Shown: positions 16,730 through 25,639, numbered from the stretch's first letter. The stretch: 38,474 bases of DNA from Pectinatus brassicae (GCF_014201835.1 NZ_JACHFH010000027.1:1-38474), one strand, 5' to 3'. Notes: generated from the sequence alone by a model not told the origin. Program-made: numbers and translations.

Positions 16730-18153
16730 AACAGCAAACAGGCTTATATACAAAAATATTGACCATTGTCATCATCAGCTTATTAAGTGTAATAACACTT
16801 TTACTTTTTTTTGTTTATACAGGGCTGCGACAGACTTTACATATTCAGCTTGCCAATCGTGGCAGTGAAATCACATCATATATCTCTACATTAGGCAGTG
16901 AAGATATATTATTAGAAAATGATTATGCCCTTTTGCAACTGATAAACAAAGTCAAAAAAAGCAACAATGATGTAAGATATATCATTGTTGCCGATTATAA
17001 AGGACGTATTCTCGCTCATACCTTTAGTGCCCAATATCCGCTTGCCATGCCAAAAAAAATAACCAGTGCCTCTAATTCTCCCGATGTTAAATTATTCCGC
17101 AGCAACGAAGGAACTATTCATCAAATAATAACTCCTCTTGATAATGGGAAAATCGGTTTTATCTGCATAGGATTATCTGATAAAAGTACGCAGAAATTAT
17201 TATTATCAATAATAACAAATTTTTCGTTAACTGGCATTATTATAACTATATTAGCAGTTTTTACCATCGGTCTGCTATTAGCTAAAATTCTTGCACCAAT
17301 AAGATTTTTATCCTTGGCCGCTGAAAAGATTAAGAATAATAATTATAAGGTAAAAGTATATTATCAGGGCAACGATGAGCTTGGCACGCTTACCCAGACT
17401 TTTAATGAAATGACTCAGGATCTAGCACAAAAAGCCAGTGACAATAAAAAATTATTGACTGAACTAAAAGAAAAGGATCACAGTCGTGATATACTTATTC
17501 ACAAATTATTCTCTGCTCAGGAAGACGAGCGGAAACGCATTTCCCGCGAGCTGCACGATGGTATTGGACAATCTGTAACTTCAATACTGGCTTATCTGCG
17601 CATTTTATTAAATAATGAAACCAATGCTCGTCAGCAAAAATTAATACAGTCAACACGCACAATAATAGCTTCTGTCTTAGATGAATTACGGGAAATGGCA
17701 GTAAATTTGCGACCGCCCAGTCTCGATGATATTGATATTATCACTATTTTTCGCCAGCATGTATATGATACAGCCAAGCACAATGGCCTTATTGCTGAAT
17801 TTGAAGCTGACGAATCCATAAAAGACATAGAACTTTCGGATAATATTCGTCTGGCTTTATACAGGATTTTACAGGAAGCCTGTACCAATATTGTATACCA
17901 TGCCCATGCTATAAATATAAAAGTAACGCTGGCATTATCTGACAGCAATATTATTATGCAAATCGCCGATGACGGTTGCGGTTTTTCTGAGGAAGTTTTA
18001 CAAACGGCCAGAGAAAAGCGTCATTTAGGATTATATGGCATGCAGGAACGTGTTGAATTACTTGACGGCAATTTTAAAATAAAATCACAGCCAGATAAAG
18101 GCACGACAATTATTATTTCTATTCCATTTGAAAAGAGGGTTTCCCATGAATAA
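16726..18153 (+). CDS. Membrane sensor histidine kinase, NarL-partner type (HisKA_3)
   Basis: The 475-residue sensor kinase has a first membrane helix at 10-32, a periplasmic domain of about 120 residues, a second helix near 158-186, HAMP (187-240) and a short coiled coil. The dimerisation domain carries the phospho-acceptor in ERKRISRELHDGIGQS (His277). The C-terminal ATPase has an N-box (QEACTNIVYHA), a G1 box (DDGCGF) and a G2 box (HLGLYGM). This subtype pairs with LuxR-type regulators, and one follows with an 8-base overlap; the PhnD-like gene precedes with a 4-base overlap, so all three are translated together. The periplasmic part probably contacts the PhnD-like protein. The class is certain, the signal is not. 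Confidence 0.93.
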   Translation: MKQQTGLYTKILTIVIISLLSVITLLLFFVYTGLRQTLHIQLANRGSEITSYISTLGSEDILLENDYALLQLINKVKKSNNDVRYIIVADYKGRILAHTFSAQYPLAMPKKITSASNSPDVKLFRSNEGTIHQIITPLDNGKIGFICIGLSDKSTQKLLLSIITNFSLTGIIITILAVFTIGLLLAKILAPIRFLSLAAEKIKNNNYKVKVYYQGNDELGTLTQTFNEMTQDLAQKASDNKKLLTELKEKDHSRDILIHKLFSAQEDERKRISRELHDGIGQSVTSILAYLRILLNNETNARQQKLIQSTRTIIASVLDELREMAVNLRPPSLDDIDIITIFRQHVYDTAKHNGLIAEFEADESIKDIELSDNIRLALYRILQEACTNIVYHAHAINIKVTLALSDSNIIMQIADDGCGFSEEVLQTAREKRHLGLYGMQERVELLDGNFKIKSQPDKGTTIIISIPFEKRVSHE

Positions 18154-18802
18154 GATAAAAATCATTTTAGCTGATGACCATGCTATTTTACGAGCCGGAC
18201 TTAAGCTATTGCTGGAAGCTGAGGATGATATTGAAATAGTTGGTGAAGCCTGTGACGGTGAGGACTTACTTAACCAGCTGGAAAAACTGACAGCTGACCT
18301 TATTATTCTTGATTTATCCATGCCTAAAGTCAATGGCATAAATATCCTGCGCCAACTAAAAAATAATAAAAAATTCTGTAAAATACGTGTACTCATTTTA
18401 ACAATGCACACCGAAGAAGAGTATATACGCGAATCTTTAGCTGCCGGTGCTGACGGCTATGTTGAGAAAAGTGCTTTTGATACTGAATTATTAACGGCTC
18501 TGCATACTGTTATGCGTGGTGAAGTATATTTAAGCAGTAAAAATGCTGTATCAATGCTAAGTACCATGCTCAAAAATGAAAATGAAGATAATCCGTATAG
18601 CTTGTTAAGCAAGCGCGAACTTGAAGTGCTGCGTTATCTGGCACGCGGCTATTCCCTGTCTGAAATAGGTGAGCAGCTGCATCTTAGCCTTAAAACCATC
18701 GATACTTACAAAACACGTGTTTTTAATAAATTAAATATCAGTAAAAAAAGTGAACTTGTTGATTATGCTCTGCAATATAATTTACTGGATTTACCACAAT
18801 AA
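18146..18802 (+). CDS. NarL/FixJ family response regulator
   Basis: DNA-binding partner of the kinase encoded just upstream. From the ATG at 18146 (GAGGG 6 bases before it; a longer frame from 18128 starts at a poor TTG) it has 218 residues. The receiver domain has the acidic pair in ILADDHA, phospho-acceptor Asp56 in LIILDLSMP, a switch Thr in LILTMHT and Lys in YVEKSAF. The LuxR-type helix-turn-helix is at about 150-205 (LSKRELEVLRYLARGYSLSEIGEQL, then LKTIDTYKTRVFNKL). It overlaps the kinase gene by 8 bases. Its targets are unknown; no obvious binding site is repeated upstream of the operon. Confidence 0.93.
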   Translation: MNKIKIILADDHAILRAGLKLLLEAEDDIEIVGEACDGEDLLNQLEKLTADLIILDLSMPKVNGINILRQLKNNKKFCKIRVLILTMHTEEEYIRESLAAGADGYVEKSAFDTELLTALHTVMRGEVYLSSKNAVSMLSTMLKNENEDNPYSLLSKRELEVLRYLARGYSLSEIGEQLHLSLKTIDTYKTRVFNKLNISKKSELVDYALQYNLLDLPQ

Positions 18803-18864
18803 TATATCAATTTTCTGACATAAAAATAACCTATATATTAATAGATTTACGATTTTCTTTATGC

Positions 18865-18870
18865 TATAAT
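18865..18870 (+). promoter_or_regulatory. Extended -10 promoter of type I toxin copy 1
   Basis: TGCTATAAT (TATAAT at 18865-18870, TG one base before) is an extended -10 element. No good -35 is visible. Transcription would start near 18878-18881, exactly at the GGATAGTTGATG arm that begins the folded toxin mRNA. Confidence 0.65.
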
Positions 18871-18880
18871 TATTTCCACT

Positions 18881-19096
18881 GGATAGTTGATGTTTCGGTT
18901 TTCCTCTTCGGAGGAGGTGGTGCTTTGAGTACATTTCAGGTCTTGTCATTAATGATAAGCTTTGGTTTACTTATAGTAGCCATTATTTCATGCACTAAAA
19001 TGAAATAAACCGACTCACGTATGTAAGCCGGCTTTCTTTTCAAAACACTAATCACAATCAGGAAAGCCGAGCTACGACGCATCAACTATCCTTTTT
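18881..19096 (+). ncRNA. Type I toxin mRNA, structured, copy 1
   Basis: The predicted transcript is about 216 nt. Its 5' arm GGATAGTTGATG (18881-18892) pairs perfectly with CATCAACTATCC (19080-19091), which is followed by five T residues, so the closing stem also acts as terminator. Inside, TCCTC-TTCG-GAGGA (18902-18915) puts the Shine-Dalgarno sequence in a stem capped by a UUCG tetraloop, and CGGCTTTC pairs with GAAAGCCG near the 3' end. Such 5'-3' closure and hiding of the ribosome site are known from BsrG/TxpA-like type I toxin mRNAs. The same architecture recurs at 30693-30908. Confidence 0.75.
18925..19008 (+). CDS. Small hydrophobic toxin peptide, type I toxin-antitoxin (holin-like toxin type), copy 1
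   Basis: A 27-residue peptide starting at TTG: MSTFQVLSLMIS, then a hydrophobic run to IISC and a basic end (TKMK). The opening followed by a single membrane-spanning segment and a short Lys-rich tail matches the holin-like toxins of Firmicutes (TxpA/BsrG/YonT relatives), which damage or depolarise the membrane when overproduced. GAGGAGG lies 7 bases before the TTG but is locked in a hairpin. The almost identical peptide at 30738-30821 differs at only three residues, with the start codon GTG in place of TTG. I am confident it is expressed as a peptide; the toxin assignment rests on family likeness and the RNA context. Confidence 0.75.
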   Translation: MSTFQVLSLMISFGLLIVAIISCTKMK

Positions 19097-19105
19097 CTAT
19101 GTTCA

Positions 19106-19133
19106 ATTATATCATATAAGAATAAAATATCAA
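19106..19133 (-). promoter_or_regulatory. Promoter of the probable antitoxin RNA, copy 1
   Basis: On the minus strand TTGATA (19128-19133) and TATAAT (19106-19111) are 16 bases apart. Transcription would start near 19099 and run leftward across the 3' arm, the CGGCTTTC/GAAAGCCG stem and the toxin coding region. It lies between the end of the efflux gene and the toxin 3' end, so it serves no protein gene. An antisense RNA to the toxin mRNA is the natural reading. Confidence 0.65.
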
Positions 19134-19135
19134 TA

Positions 19136-20686
19136 TTATCTGGCTTTTATTTCTTCTTTATGCGGTGGATTTTTTGGCATAAACAATGCAAGCACCGCCA
19201 ATATTAATAATATCGTTCCTACTAAATCATAGGCATCACGAAATGCTAAAATACTGGACTGAGTAACTAGTTCCTGATAAATATGTCCCAGTGCACTGGT
19301 CTGCGCCTGTGCCCCGACTACTCCCAAATTATTTATAGTATGTGTATAGTTAACAAGTGCATCACGATAACCAGTACTATCCGTGGTAAGTTTACTTACC
19401 AAATGAGCCTGTTCTATTTGCTTGCAATTAGTAAGATAGCTTGATACCAGTGATATACCAATACTTCCGCCCAGATTTCGCATCAATGATACAATCGCTG
19501 AAGCATTATTACTGTCTGCTTCACTTATACGTGAAAACGCCAATGTGCTTGCCGGCACAAATAAAAACGGCATTCCCATTATCTGCACAATACGTACCAA
19601 AACAAATGTAGTATAATCGGTCTGCGGCGTTATAAACCCTGTTAAAAACATTCCAATGCCATTTATAAACATACCAAATGCAATTAAATATTTTGCATGC
19701 ACTTTGCCAACCAGCTTACCAACAATAGGCAGCATTATGATTACAGCCAGTCCTGCCGGCGATAAGACAAGACCTGATAAGGTTGCATCATAGCCAAAAT
19801 CCGACTGTACCAGCATCGGTAATAATGCCGAACTGGAATAAATAGCAAAACCTACAAAAAACAGCATAATGCACGGCATCGAAAAACTTCGTAATTTAAA
19901 TAACTGCAATTTAATTATTGGCTGTTTTTGCTTTGATATCCAATATATCGCGCCAAGAATTCCCATAACAGCTATAATAGCAAATATTATTATAAAACTG
20001 CTGTCAAACCAGTCGTTTTGTTCACCTTTATCAAGAAAAATCTGTAAAGCTCCCAGCCCCAGTGTGACTAATCCCAAACCAATATAATCAATAGAAGCAG
20101 TCTTGCTTTTCTTAGCAAAGGATGAATCATATACTAAAAATTTAACCAAAATAACTGCTATTATTCCAACCGGAACATTCATAAAGAATATCCAACGCCA
20201 GCTAAAATTATCAGTAATATATCCACCTAATGTTGGCCCGATAATTGGAGCCAATACAGCAGTGGCTCCGGTAATAGCAAAGGCCATACCTAATTTTTTT
20301 GCTGGAAAACTATCTTTTATTATCGCCTGCTGACTCGGCTGCAGACCACCGCCGGCAATTCCCTGAAATAACCTGCAAACAATAAGCATTGGTAGGGATG
20401 TCGATATTCCACACAAAAACGATGCCACAGTAAAACCTATTATACAGGCAATAAAGAATTTTTTTCGCCCCATTAATGATGACAGCCAGCCTGACAAAGG
20501 TAGTACTATCCCATTGGATACAAGATAAGATGTCAAAACCCAGGTACTTTCATCCGTTCCGGCACCAAGTGAACCAGCAATATGTGCCAATGCAACATTG
20601 ACAATAGTCGTATCCAATATTTCCATAAATGTGGCAATACTCACGGCAACCGATACTAAATATGGATTTTTTTGCTGCGGCATCAT
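19136..20686 (-). CDS. emrB: EmrB/QacA family drug efflux permease (DHA2, 14 helices)
   Basis: Proton-driven multidrug exporter of the inner membrane, 516 residues with about 14 hydrophobic segments. DHA2 signatures are present: MEILDTTIVNVALAHIAGSL in helix 1 (motif D1), then the loop GRKKF (motif A) and GGGLQPSQQAII (motif B/C region). The ATG at 20686 overlaps the stop of the upstream membrane-fusion gene, so the two are translated together as in emrAB. No TolC-like gene is in this window. The substrate cannot be predicted. Confidence 0.92.
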   Translation of the reverse strand: MMPQQKNPYLVSVAVSIATFMEILDTTIVNVALAHIAGSLGAGTDESTWVLTSYLVSNGIVLPLSGWLSSLMGRKKFFIACIIGFTVASFLCGISTSLPMLIVCRLFQGIAGGGLQPSQQAIIKDSFPAKKLGMAFAITGATAVLAPIIGPTLGGYITDNFSWRWIFFMNVPVGIIAVILVKFLVYDSSFAKKSKTASIDYIGLGLVTLGLGALQIFLDKGEQNDWFDSSFIIIFAIIAVMGILGAIYWISKQKQPIIKLQLFKLRSFSMPCIMLFFVGFAIYSSSALLPMLVQSDFGYDATLSGLVLSPAGLAVIIMLPIVGKLVGKVHAKYLIAFGMFINGIGMFLTGFITPQTDYTTFVLVRIVQIMGMPFLFVPASTLAFSRISEADSNNASAIVSLMRNLGGSIGISLVSSYLTNCKQIEQAHLVSKLTTDSTGYRDALVNYTHTINNLGVVGAQAQTSALGHIYQELVTQSSILAFRDAYDLVGTILLILAVLALFMPKNPPHKEEIKAR

Positions 20687-21735
20687 TTTGCTGCTCCATT
20701 TGTATATACAGTTGGTACAACTGACATTCCCGGTCCTAAGAGCTGCATCTGCTGCTCAGTTAATTTATCAAAAATTATTTTTATCGGCACTCTTTGTACA
20801 ATTTTTACATAATTACCAGTAGCATTTTCGGCTGGAAACAATGAAAAATATGAGCCGGTACCAGCCTGGAAACTATCTACTTTCCCGGTTAAATTCATAC
20901 TGGGGAATGCATCAACTGCTATTTTTACTTTTTCGCCTGGACGAATATGATCCAGCTGGTTTTCTTTAAAATTAGCTGTTACCCACAAATCAAAACTTAC
21001 TAATGAGCAAATTTTAGTACCAGCTTGTAAATAAGCCCCTTTATTTACACTTTTTTTAGTTATGCGGCCATCCATTGGTGCAACAATTTTCGTATTGCGT
21101 AAATTTTCCTGAGCCTGCGCAAGATCAGCCTGTGCTTTTTCTACTTGCGCCTGCAATTGTTCTACCTTATTTTTAGCACTATCAATTACTTCCGGTGCCG
21201 CACTTGCTGATGCCACACTGGCTTTCATCTGCGCCAGATTAGCCCGTGCTGATTTTTCTGCTGCTACGGCTTGATCATACTCCTGCTGAGAACAAGCACC
21301 AGTTTTTATCAACATGGCCATACGATTTCTATCAGCTAAATCTTTTTCCCACGTTGCCTGTGCTGCCTGCACCTGCCTATTAGCTGTATCTACACCAGCC
21401 GGCTGGGTTATCATCGTAGCTGATGCATCATTTTTAGCTGCGGCTAATGCTGCCATATCAGCACTTAATGTTGCTTTGGCCGCTTGTACCTGCAGCTCAT
21501 AATCTTTGGGATCTATCTGCAGTATAACATCACCAGCTTTTACTTTTTGGTTATCCTTAACATATATCTCTTTTATATAGCCTGCTACTTTGGGACTTAT
21601 ATCCACAGTTTTCCCATCAATAGCAGCATCGTCTGTTGATACTTCACTGCTATGCATAAAATAATAAATAGCTGCTCCGGCAATTACCAGTAATAAAATA
21701 ATGCCTGCTTTTATCATCTTTGAAGTAAGTTTCAT
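20683..21735 (-). CDS. emrA: EmrA-like membrane fusion protein (HlyD family)
   Basis: Periplasmic adaptor linking the EmrB-like permease to an outer-membrane channel. From the ATG at 21735 (AGGGGG 4-5 bases upstream; a longer frame from a TTG at 21771 lacks a ribosome site) it has 350 residues: a membrane helix (IKAGIILLLVIAGAAIYYFM), the first half of a lipoyl domain (VSTDDAAIDGKTVDISPKVAGYI), a long Ala-rich alpha-hairpin (about 75-200), the second lipoyl half (IVAPMDGRITKKSVNKGAYL) and a beta-barrel region (FKENQLDHIRPGEKVKI). It is the first gene of the pair, with a clear promoter upstream. Confidence 0.92.
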   Translation of the reverse strand: MKLTSKMIKAGIILLLVIAGAAIYYFMHSSEVSTDDAAIDGKTVDISPKVAGYIKEIYVKDNQKVKAGDVILQIDPKDYELQVQAAKATLSADMAALAAAKNDASATMITQPAGVDTANRQVQAAQATWEKDLADRNRMAMLIKTGACSQQEYDQAVAAEKSARANLAQMKASVASASAAPEVIDSAKNKVEQLQAQVEKAQADLAQAQENLRNTKIVAPMDGRITKKSVNKGAYLQAGTKICSLVSFDLWVTANFKENQLDHIRPGEKVKIAVDAFPSMNLTGKVDSFQAGTGSYFSLFPAENATGNYVKIVQRVPIKIIFDKLTEQQMQLLGPGMSVVPTVYTNGAAK

Positions 21736-21793
21736 AATGCCCCCTATAAATATTTTTTCATTTTCTTTCAATAATGTATTATTCTATTTACAT

Positions 21794-21822
21794 AGTATGG
21801 CAGTTGAATTTATTATTGTCAA
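21794..21822 (-). promoter_or_regulatory. Promoter of the emrAB-like operon
   Basis: On the minus strand a perfect TTGACA (21817-21822) is 17 bases from CATACT (21794-21799). The start point would be about 55 bases before the emrA-like ATG. Confidence 0.65.
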
Positions 21823-21875
21823 ACAATGATTTTCTGGTATAAACTATTGAAAATATATCACTTTTTTATTAACGT

Positions 21876-21904
21876 GCGACAGTCTTATTTTTTCATGTTA
21901 TAAT
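21876..21904 (+). promoter_or_regulatory. Promoter of the tex gene
   Basis: GCGACA (21876-21881) and TATAAT (21899-21904) are spaced by 17 bases, with an extended TG before the -10. The start point would be some 30 bases before the TTG start codon of tex. Confidence 0.65.
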
Positions 21905-21939
21905 AGCTACTAAAGTATTTAATGAAATGAGGTAATCTT

Positions 21940-24123
21940 TTGCTCGAACAAAATATCAACTCTAGTATTGCCAAACAATTGCATATAGCTGTAAAACAGG
22001 TTGATTCAGCTATAAAGCTTATTGACGAGGGAAATACTATTCCATTTATCGCTCGTTACCGCAAGGAAGTAACCGGTGAACTGAAAGAAGAACAACTGCG
22101 TGATTTATCCGAATCACTTATTTATCTGCGTAATCTGGTAAAACGTCAGGATGAAATACTTAAAAGTATTGACGAACAAGGCAAACTTACAGAAGAACTG
22201 AAGGCAAGTATCACTAAAGCCGAAAAATTACAGGAATTAGAAGATATTTATCTTCCATATAAACAGAAAAAACGTACCCGTGCCATGATAGCCCGTGAAA
22301 AAGGTTTAGAACCATTAGCACAAATCATCATTGAGCAAAAAAATACTAATTCAACTATTGAAGAAATCGCCCAAGATTTTATTAATGACGAACTTGAAGT
22401 TATTACAACCGAAGATGCCATAAATGGTGCTATGGATATAATAGCTGAAAGTGAAACAGAAAAAGCCGATGTCCGCGCAGCACTGCGTAAAACCTTATGG
22501 AATGAAGGTATTATCGAAACTGTTCGCGATGAAGAAAAAGACCCTGAACAAGCCTTTTTGATGTATAGCGAATACAGCGAACCTATCCGTACACTGCCAT
22601 CACATCGCATTTTAGCGATAAATCGCGGTGAAAAAAAAGCAGCATTAAAAGTTAAGCTAAATGCCAATCATGAAAAAAACATTCAAAAACTTTGTGATAG
22701 AGTAATAAAAAATCATTCGATTTTTTCTGATATTATTACAGATGCTTTAAATGATGGCTATAAACGCCTATTATTCCCAGCATTAGAGCGTGAAATTCGC
22801 TCATTATTATCGGAAAATGCCGAAAAACAGGCAATTGATATCTTTGGTGCAAATCTTAAGCAGCTTTTGCTGCAGGCTCCACTTGCCGGCCATGTTGTAA
22901 TGGGCCTTGATCCTGGCTATCGTACCGGCTGTAAAATGGCTATTGTTGATGCTACTGGTCAAATTCTCGACCACGGTGTACTTTACGTAACCATGAGCGA
23001 AGATGCCAAGAAAAAATCGGCACAAACTGTATTAAATCTTATAAAAAAACATCATGTTACCTTAATCTCCATTGGTAATGGTACTGCCTCTTTTGAAACA
23101 GAAGAATTCACTGCTAATCTTATCAAGGAAAACAACCTAGATGTGCATTACCTTATTACCAGTGAAGCTGGTGCCTCTGTATATTCAGCCTCAAAGCTAG
23201 CTGTAGAAGAACTGCCTGATTATGATGTCACTATAAGAGGTGCTGTTTCTATTGCCCGCCGCATTCAAGATCCGTTGGCTGAACTGGTAAAAATTGACCC
23301 TAAAGCGATAGGTGTCGGTCAATATCAGCATGATGTCAATCAAAAAGAACTCAGCACTACGCTTGATACCGTTATCGAATCAGCCGTAAACCATGTTGGT
23401 GTTACTTTAAATACTGCTTCGGCCGCACTTTTAAAACATATAGCCGGCATAAATGCTTCAGTTGCCAAAAACATTATCGCCTACCGTGATGAAAACGGCG
23501 AATTTACCAGCCGCAAAGAACTTTTAAAAGTAAAGCGCCTAGGGCAGACTGCCTTTACCCAATGTGCTGGATTTTTACGCATAAATAATGGCAACAGCCC
23601 GCTTGATAATACGCCTGTCCATCCCGAATCATATACGCTGGCTGAACAAATTCTTGGTAAACTCGGCTTTTCTCTAACAGATTTGGCTGATAAAGAGCAA
23701 TTAGATTTCTTAAAAGCAAAACTAAAACTTATACCAGCTGAACAAATTGCCCAGGAACTAAATGCTGGTGTACCTACTGTACGTGATATTCTCGATGCCT
23801 TAGTAAAACCGGGACGTGATCCGCGTGAGGATTTACCTGCTCCGCTTACAAGAAAAGCTATTGTTAAGCTCGATGAAATAAAAGTTGGTACAATCATGCG
23901 TGGTACAGTTAGAAACATCACTGATTTCGGTGTTTTTGTCGATATTGGCATAAAGACTGCCGGCTTAATTCACATATCAGAACTTAGCCATAAACGTGTC
24001 AAACATCCGCTGGATGTGGTATCTGTTGGAGATATTCTAGATGTAATGGTAATAAATGTCGATGCTGTACGCAACCGCATCGGATTAAGTTTAAAACAAG
24101 TGCCCAAGGAAAAAAATGCCTGA
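21940..24123 (+). CDS. tex: Tex family RNA-binding protein
   Basis: Cytoplasmic nucleic-acid-binding protein related to eukaryotic Spt6, thought to act in transcription and RNA metabolism. The 727 residues show the full Tex order: N-terminal helical region (IPFIARYRKEVTGEL, LEDIYLPYKQKKRTRA), a YqgF/RNase-H-like domain (VVMGLDPGYRTGCKMAIVD), a long helix-hairpin-helix part (ASAALLKHIAGINASVAKNI, FTSRKELLKVKRLG) and a C-terminal S1 domain (VGTIMRGTVRNITDFGVFVDIG). The start is TTG, with GAGG 7 bases upstream. Its stop TGA overlaps the ATG of the next gene (TGATG), so the cobT-like gene is co-translated, an unexpected partner. Confidence 0.95.
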   Translation: MLEQNINSSIAKQLHIAVKQVDSAIKLIDEGNTIPFIARYRKEVTGELKEEQLRDLSESLIYLRNLVKRQDEILKSIDEQGKLTEELKASITKAEKLQELEDIYLPYKQKKRTRAMIAREKGLEPLAQIIIEQKNTNSTIEEIAQDFINDELEVITTEDAINGAMDIIAESETEKADVRAALRKTLWNEGIIETVRDEEKDPEQAFLMYSEYSEPIRTLPSHRILAINRGEKKAALKVKLNANHEKNIQKLCDRVIKNHSIFSDIITDALNDGYKRLLFPALEREIRSLLSENAEKQAIDIFGANLKQLLLQAPLAGHVVMGLDPGYRTGCKMAIVDATGQILDHGVLYVTMSEDAKKKSAQTVLNLIKKHHVTLISIGNGTASFETEEFTANLIKENNLDVHYLITSEAGASVYSASKLAVEELPDYDVTIRGAVSIARRIQDPLAELVKIDPKAIGVGQYQHDVNQKELSTTLDTVIESAVNHVGVTLNTASAALLKHIAGINASVAKNIIAYRDENGEFTSRKELLKVKRLGQTAFTQCAGFLRINNGNSPLDNTPVHPESYTLAEQILGKLGFSLTDLADKEQLDFLKAKLKLIPAEQIAQELNAGVPTVRDILDALVKPGRDPREDLPAPLTRKAIVKLDEIKVGTIMRGTVRNITDFGVFVDIGIKTAGLIHISELSHKRVKHPLDVVSVGDILDVMVINVDAVRNRIGLSLKQVPKEKNA

Positions 24124-25532
24124 TGACATTATTAAAAACTACGATAAATAATATAAAAACTATACAAAAACAATATAATAAAGCTGTTGCCAGCAAATTA
24201 CAAGGCTGCGGCAGCCTTATTGATATCCTTAGTGATTACATGGCAATAAAAAATACCTGTACCCCGGAAAAATTGAAAAAAGCTGCAATAATAACCTGCG
24301 CTGATCATGGTGTTGCTGCATTGAATGTCAGTGCTTATCCGCAAAAAGCCACAATGGATATGACTCGCAATTACCTTATCAGTAAGGGCGCCGTTGCCAA
24401 TGCCATGACCAATTTTTCCTGTGCTGATATGTCTGTCGTTGATATGGGCATTGCTGGTGATATGTCCGATGTCCCAAATTTACTCAATAAAAAAATCGCT
24501 TTAGGTACTAATAATTTTACTACTGGTCCGGCTATGACCCATGAGCAGGCCATACAAGCTTTGGAGACAGGTATTACTATGGCCGAGGAAGCAATTGCTA
24601 ATGGCTATAACTGCTTTTTATTAGGGGAAATGGGTATTGGCAATACTACTGCCAGTGCGGCTATTGCCTCCTGCATCTGTAATATCTCACCAGAAAAAGC
24701 TACTGGACGCGGTACCAACATTTCCGATAAACGACTGGAAAATAAAATTGCCATTGTAAAAAAAGCCCTTGCAGTTAATGCCCCTGATTCTAATGATGGT
24801 ATTGATATCTTAAGTAAAATCGGTGGCTTTGAGTTTGGCTGTCTGTCCGGTATTATTTTGGGAGCTGCCAGCCATAGTTGCCTAGTCATATTAGATGGAT
24901 TTAACACAGCCGCCGCGGCCCTCATTGCCCAAGCACTTTGTCCCGCATCTACTCACTATCTTATGCCATCACATTTGGCTGGTGAACCAGCTCATAAAGC
25001 TTCCCTGCAAAAGCTTGGACTAGAACCTTATATTGACCTTAAACTTCAGCTCAGTGAAACGGCTGGTTCTTCGGTAATTGCCCGCTTTATTGACTTATCT
25101 ATTGATTTATTTACTCAGGATCAGCCTATTAATATTGATTCTGATTACCAAAATAATAAGTTAGCTTCTAACAATATCACGCTTAATAAAAATATAATGG
25201 AACTTTGCCAAAAACGTCTGGATAATCTTACCAAGCCGGTAAATTCACTGGGTAAATTTGAAGAAATTGCTTTATATCTATCTGGCGCACTAGATAAAGT
25301 GCAACCAACATTTGCTGATGTTAAAATAAATAAAATCAAATTATTGCCCTATATATTAAATATCAGCCACTGCCTGAAAAAACCTATCGAAAATATTTCT
25401 ATTGCCGAGCAAGTTGGTCTTATATTAATCGATGGTTCTTTACATATGCTGAATGATATGAAAACATTTGCCGAGGCAGCCGTTGCTATTGCCAATGATG
25501 GTCCCGGTGCGCAAAAACAAAATTATAATTAA
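24123..25532 (+). CDS. cobT: CobT-like nicotinate-nucleotide:base phosphoribosyltransferase with C-terminal extension
   Basis: Makes the alpha-ribotide of the lower cobamide ligand from nicotinate mononucleotide. Residues 1-350 are a full CobT: TCADHGVAALNVSAYPQ (about 58-74), GEMGIGNTTASAA, GRGTN, DGIDILSKIGGFE, MPSHLAGEPAH and the catalytic Glu region LQLSETAGSS (Glu near 311). At 469 residues it is about 110 longer than usual. The extra C-terminus begins with a good copy of the motif normally found at the CobT N-terminus (LDNLTKPVNSLGKFEEIAL, about 365-383), while the real N-terminus keeps only a degenerate version (GCGSL). This looks like a partial internal duplication, or a remnant of a second CobT as in ArsAB pairs. 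It is coupled to tex by a TGATG overlap. Confidence 0.9.
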   Translation: MTLLKTTINNIKTIQKQYNKAVASKLQGCGSLIDILSDYMAIKNTCTPEKLKKAAIITCADHGVAALNVSAYPQKATMDMTRNYLISKGAVANAMTNFSCADMSVVDMGIAGDMSDVPNLLNKKIALGTNNFTTGPAMTHEQAIQALETGITMAEEAIANGYNCFLLGEMGIGNTTASAAIASCICNISPEKATGRGTNISDKRLENKIAIVKKALAVNAPDSNDGIDILSKIGGFEFGCLSGIILGAASHSCLVILDGFNTAAAALIAQALCPASTHYLMPSHLAGEPAHKASLQKLGLEPYIDLKLQLSETAGSSVIARFIDLSIDLFTQDQPINIDSDYQNNKLASNNITLNKNIMELCQKRLDNLTKPVNSLGKFEEIALYLSGALDKVQPTFADVKINKIKLLPYILNISHCLKKPIENISIAEQVGLILIDGSLHMLNDMKTFAEAAVAIANDGPGAQKQNYN

Positions 25533-25540
25533 TTTTTTAA

Positions 25541-25572
25541 AGAGCATTTTTGTATATAAATGCTCTTTTTTT
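25541..25572 (+). terminator. Intrinsic terminator after cobT
   Basis: AGAGCATTT (25541-25549) pairs with AAATGCTCT (25558-25566), followed by a run of T to 25572. It ends the tex-cobT transcript. Confidence 0.92.
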
Positions 25573-25639
25573 ACAAAAACTTTACATATAAAATTTTATT
25601 TTACATATAAGTCCTTCATTATTAGATACAAGGTAATAT

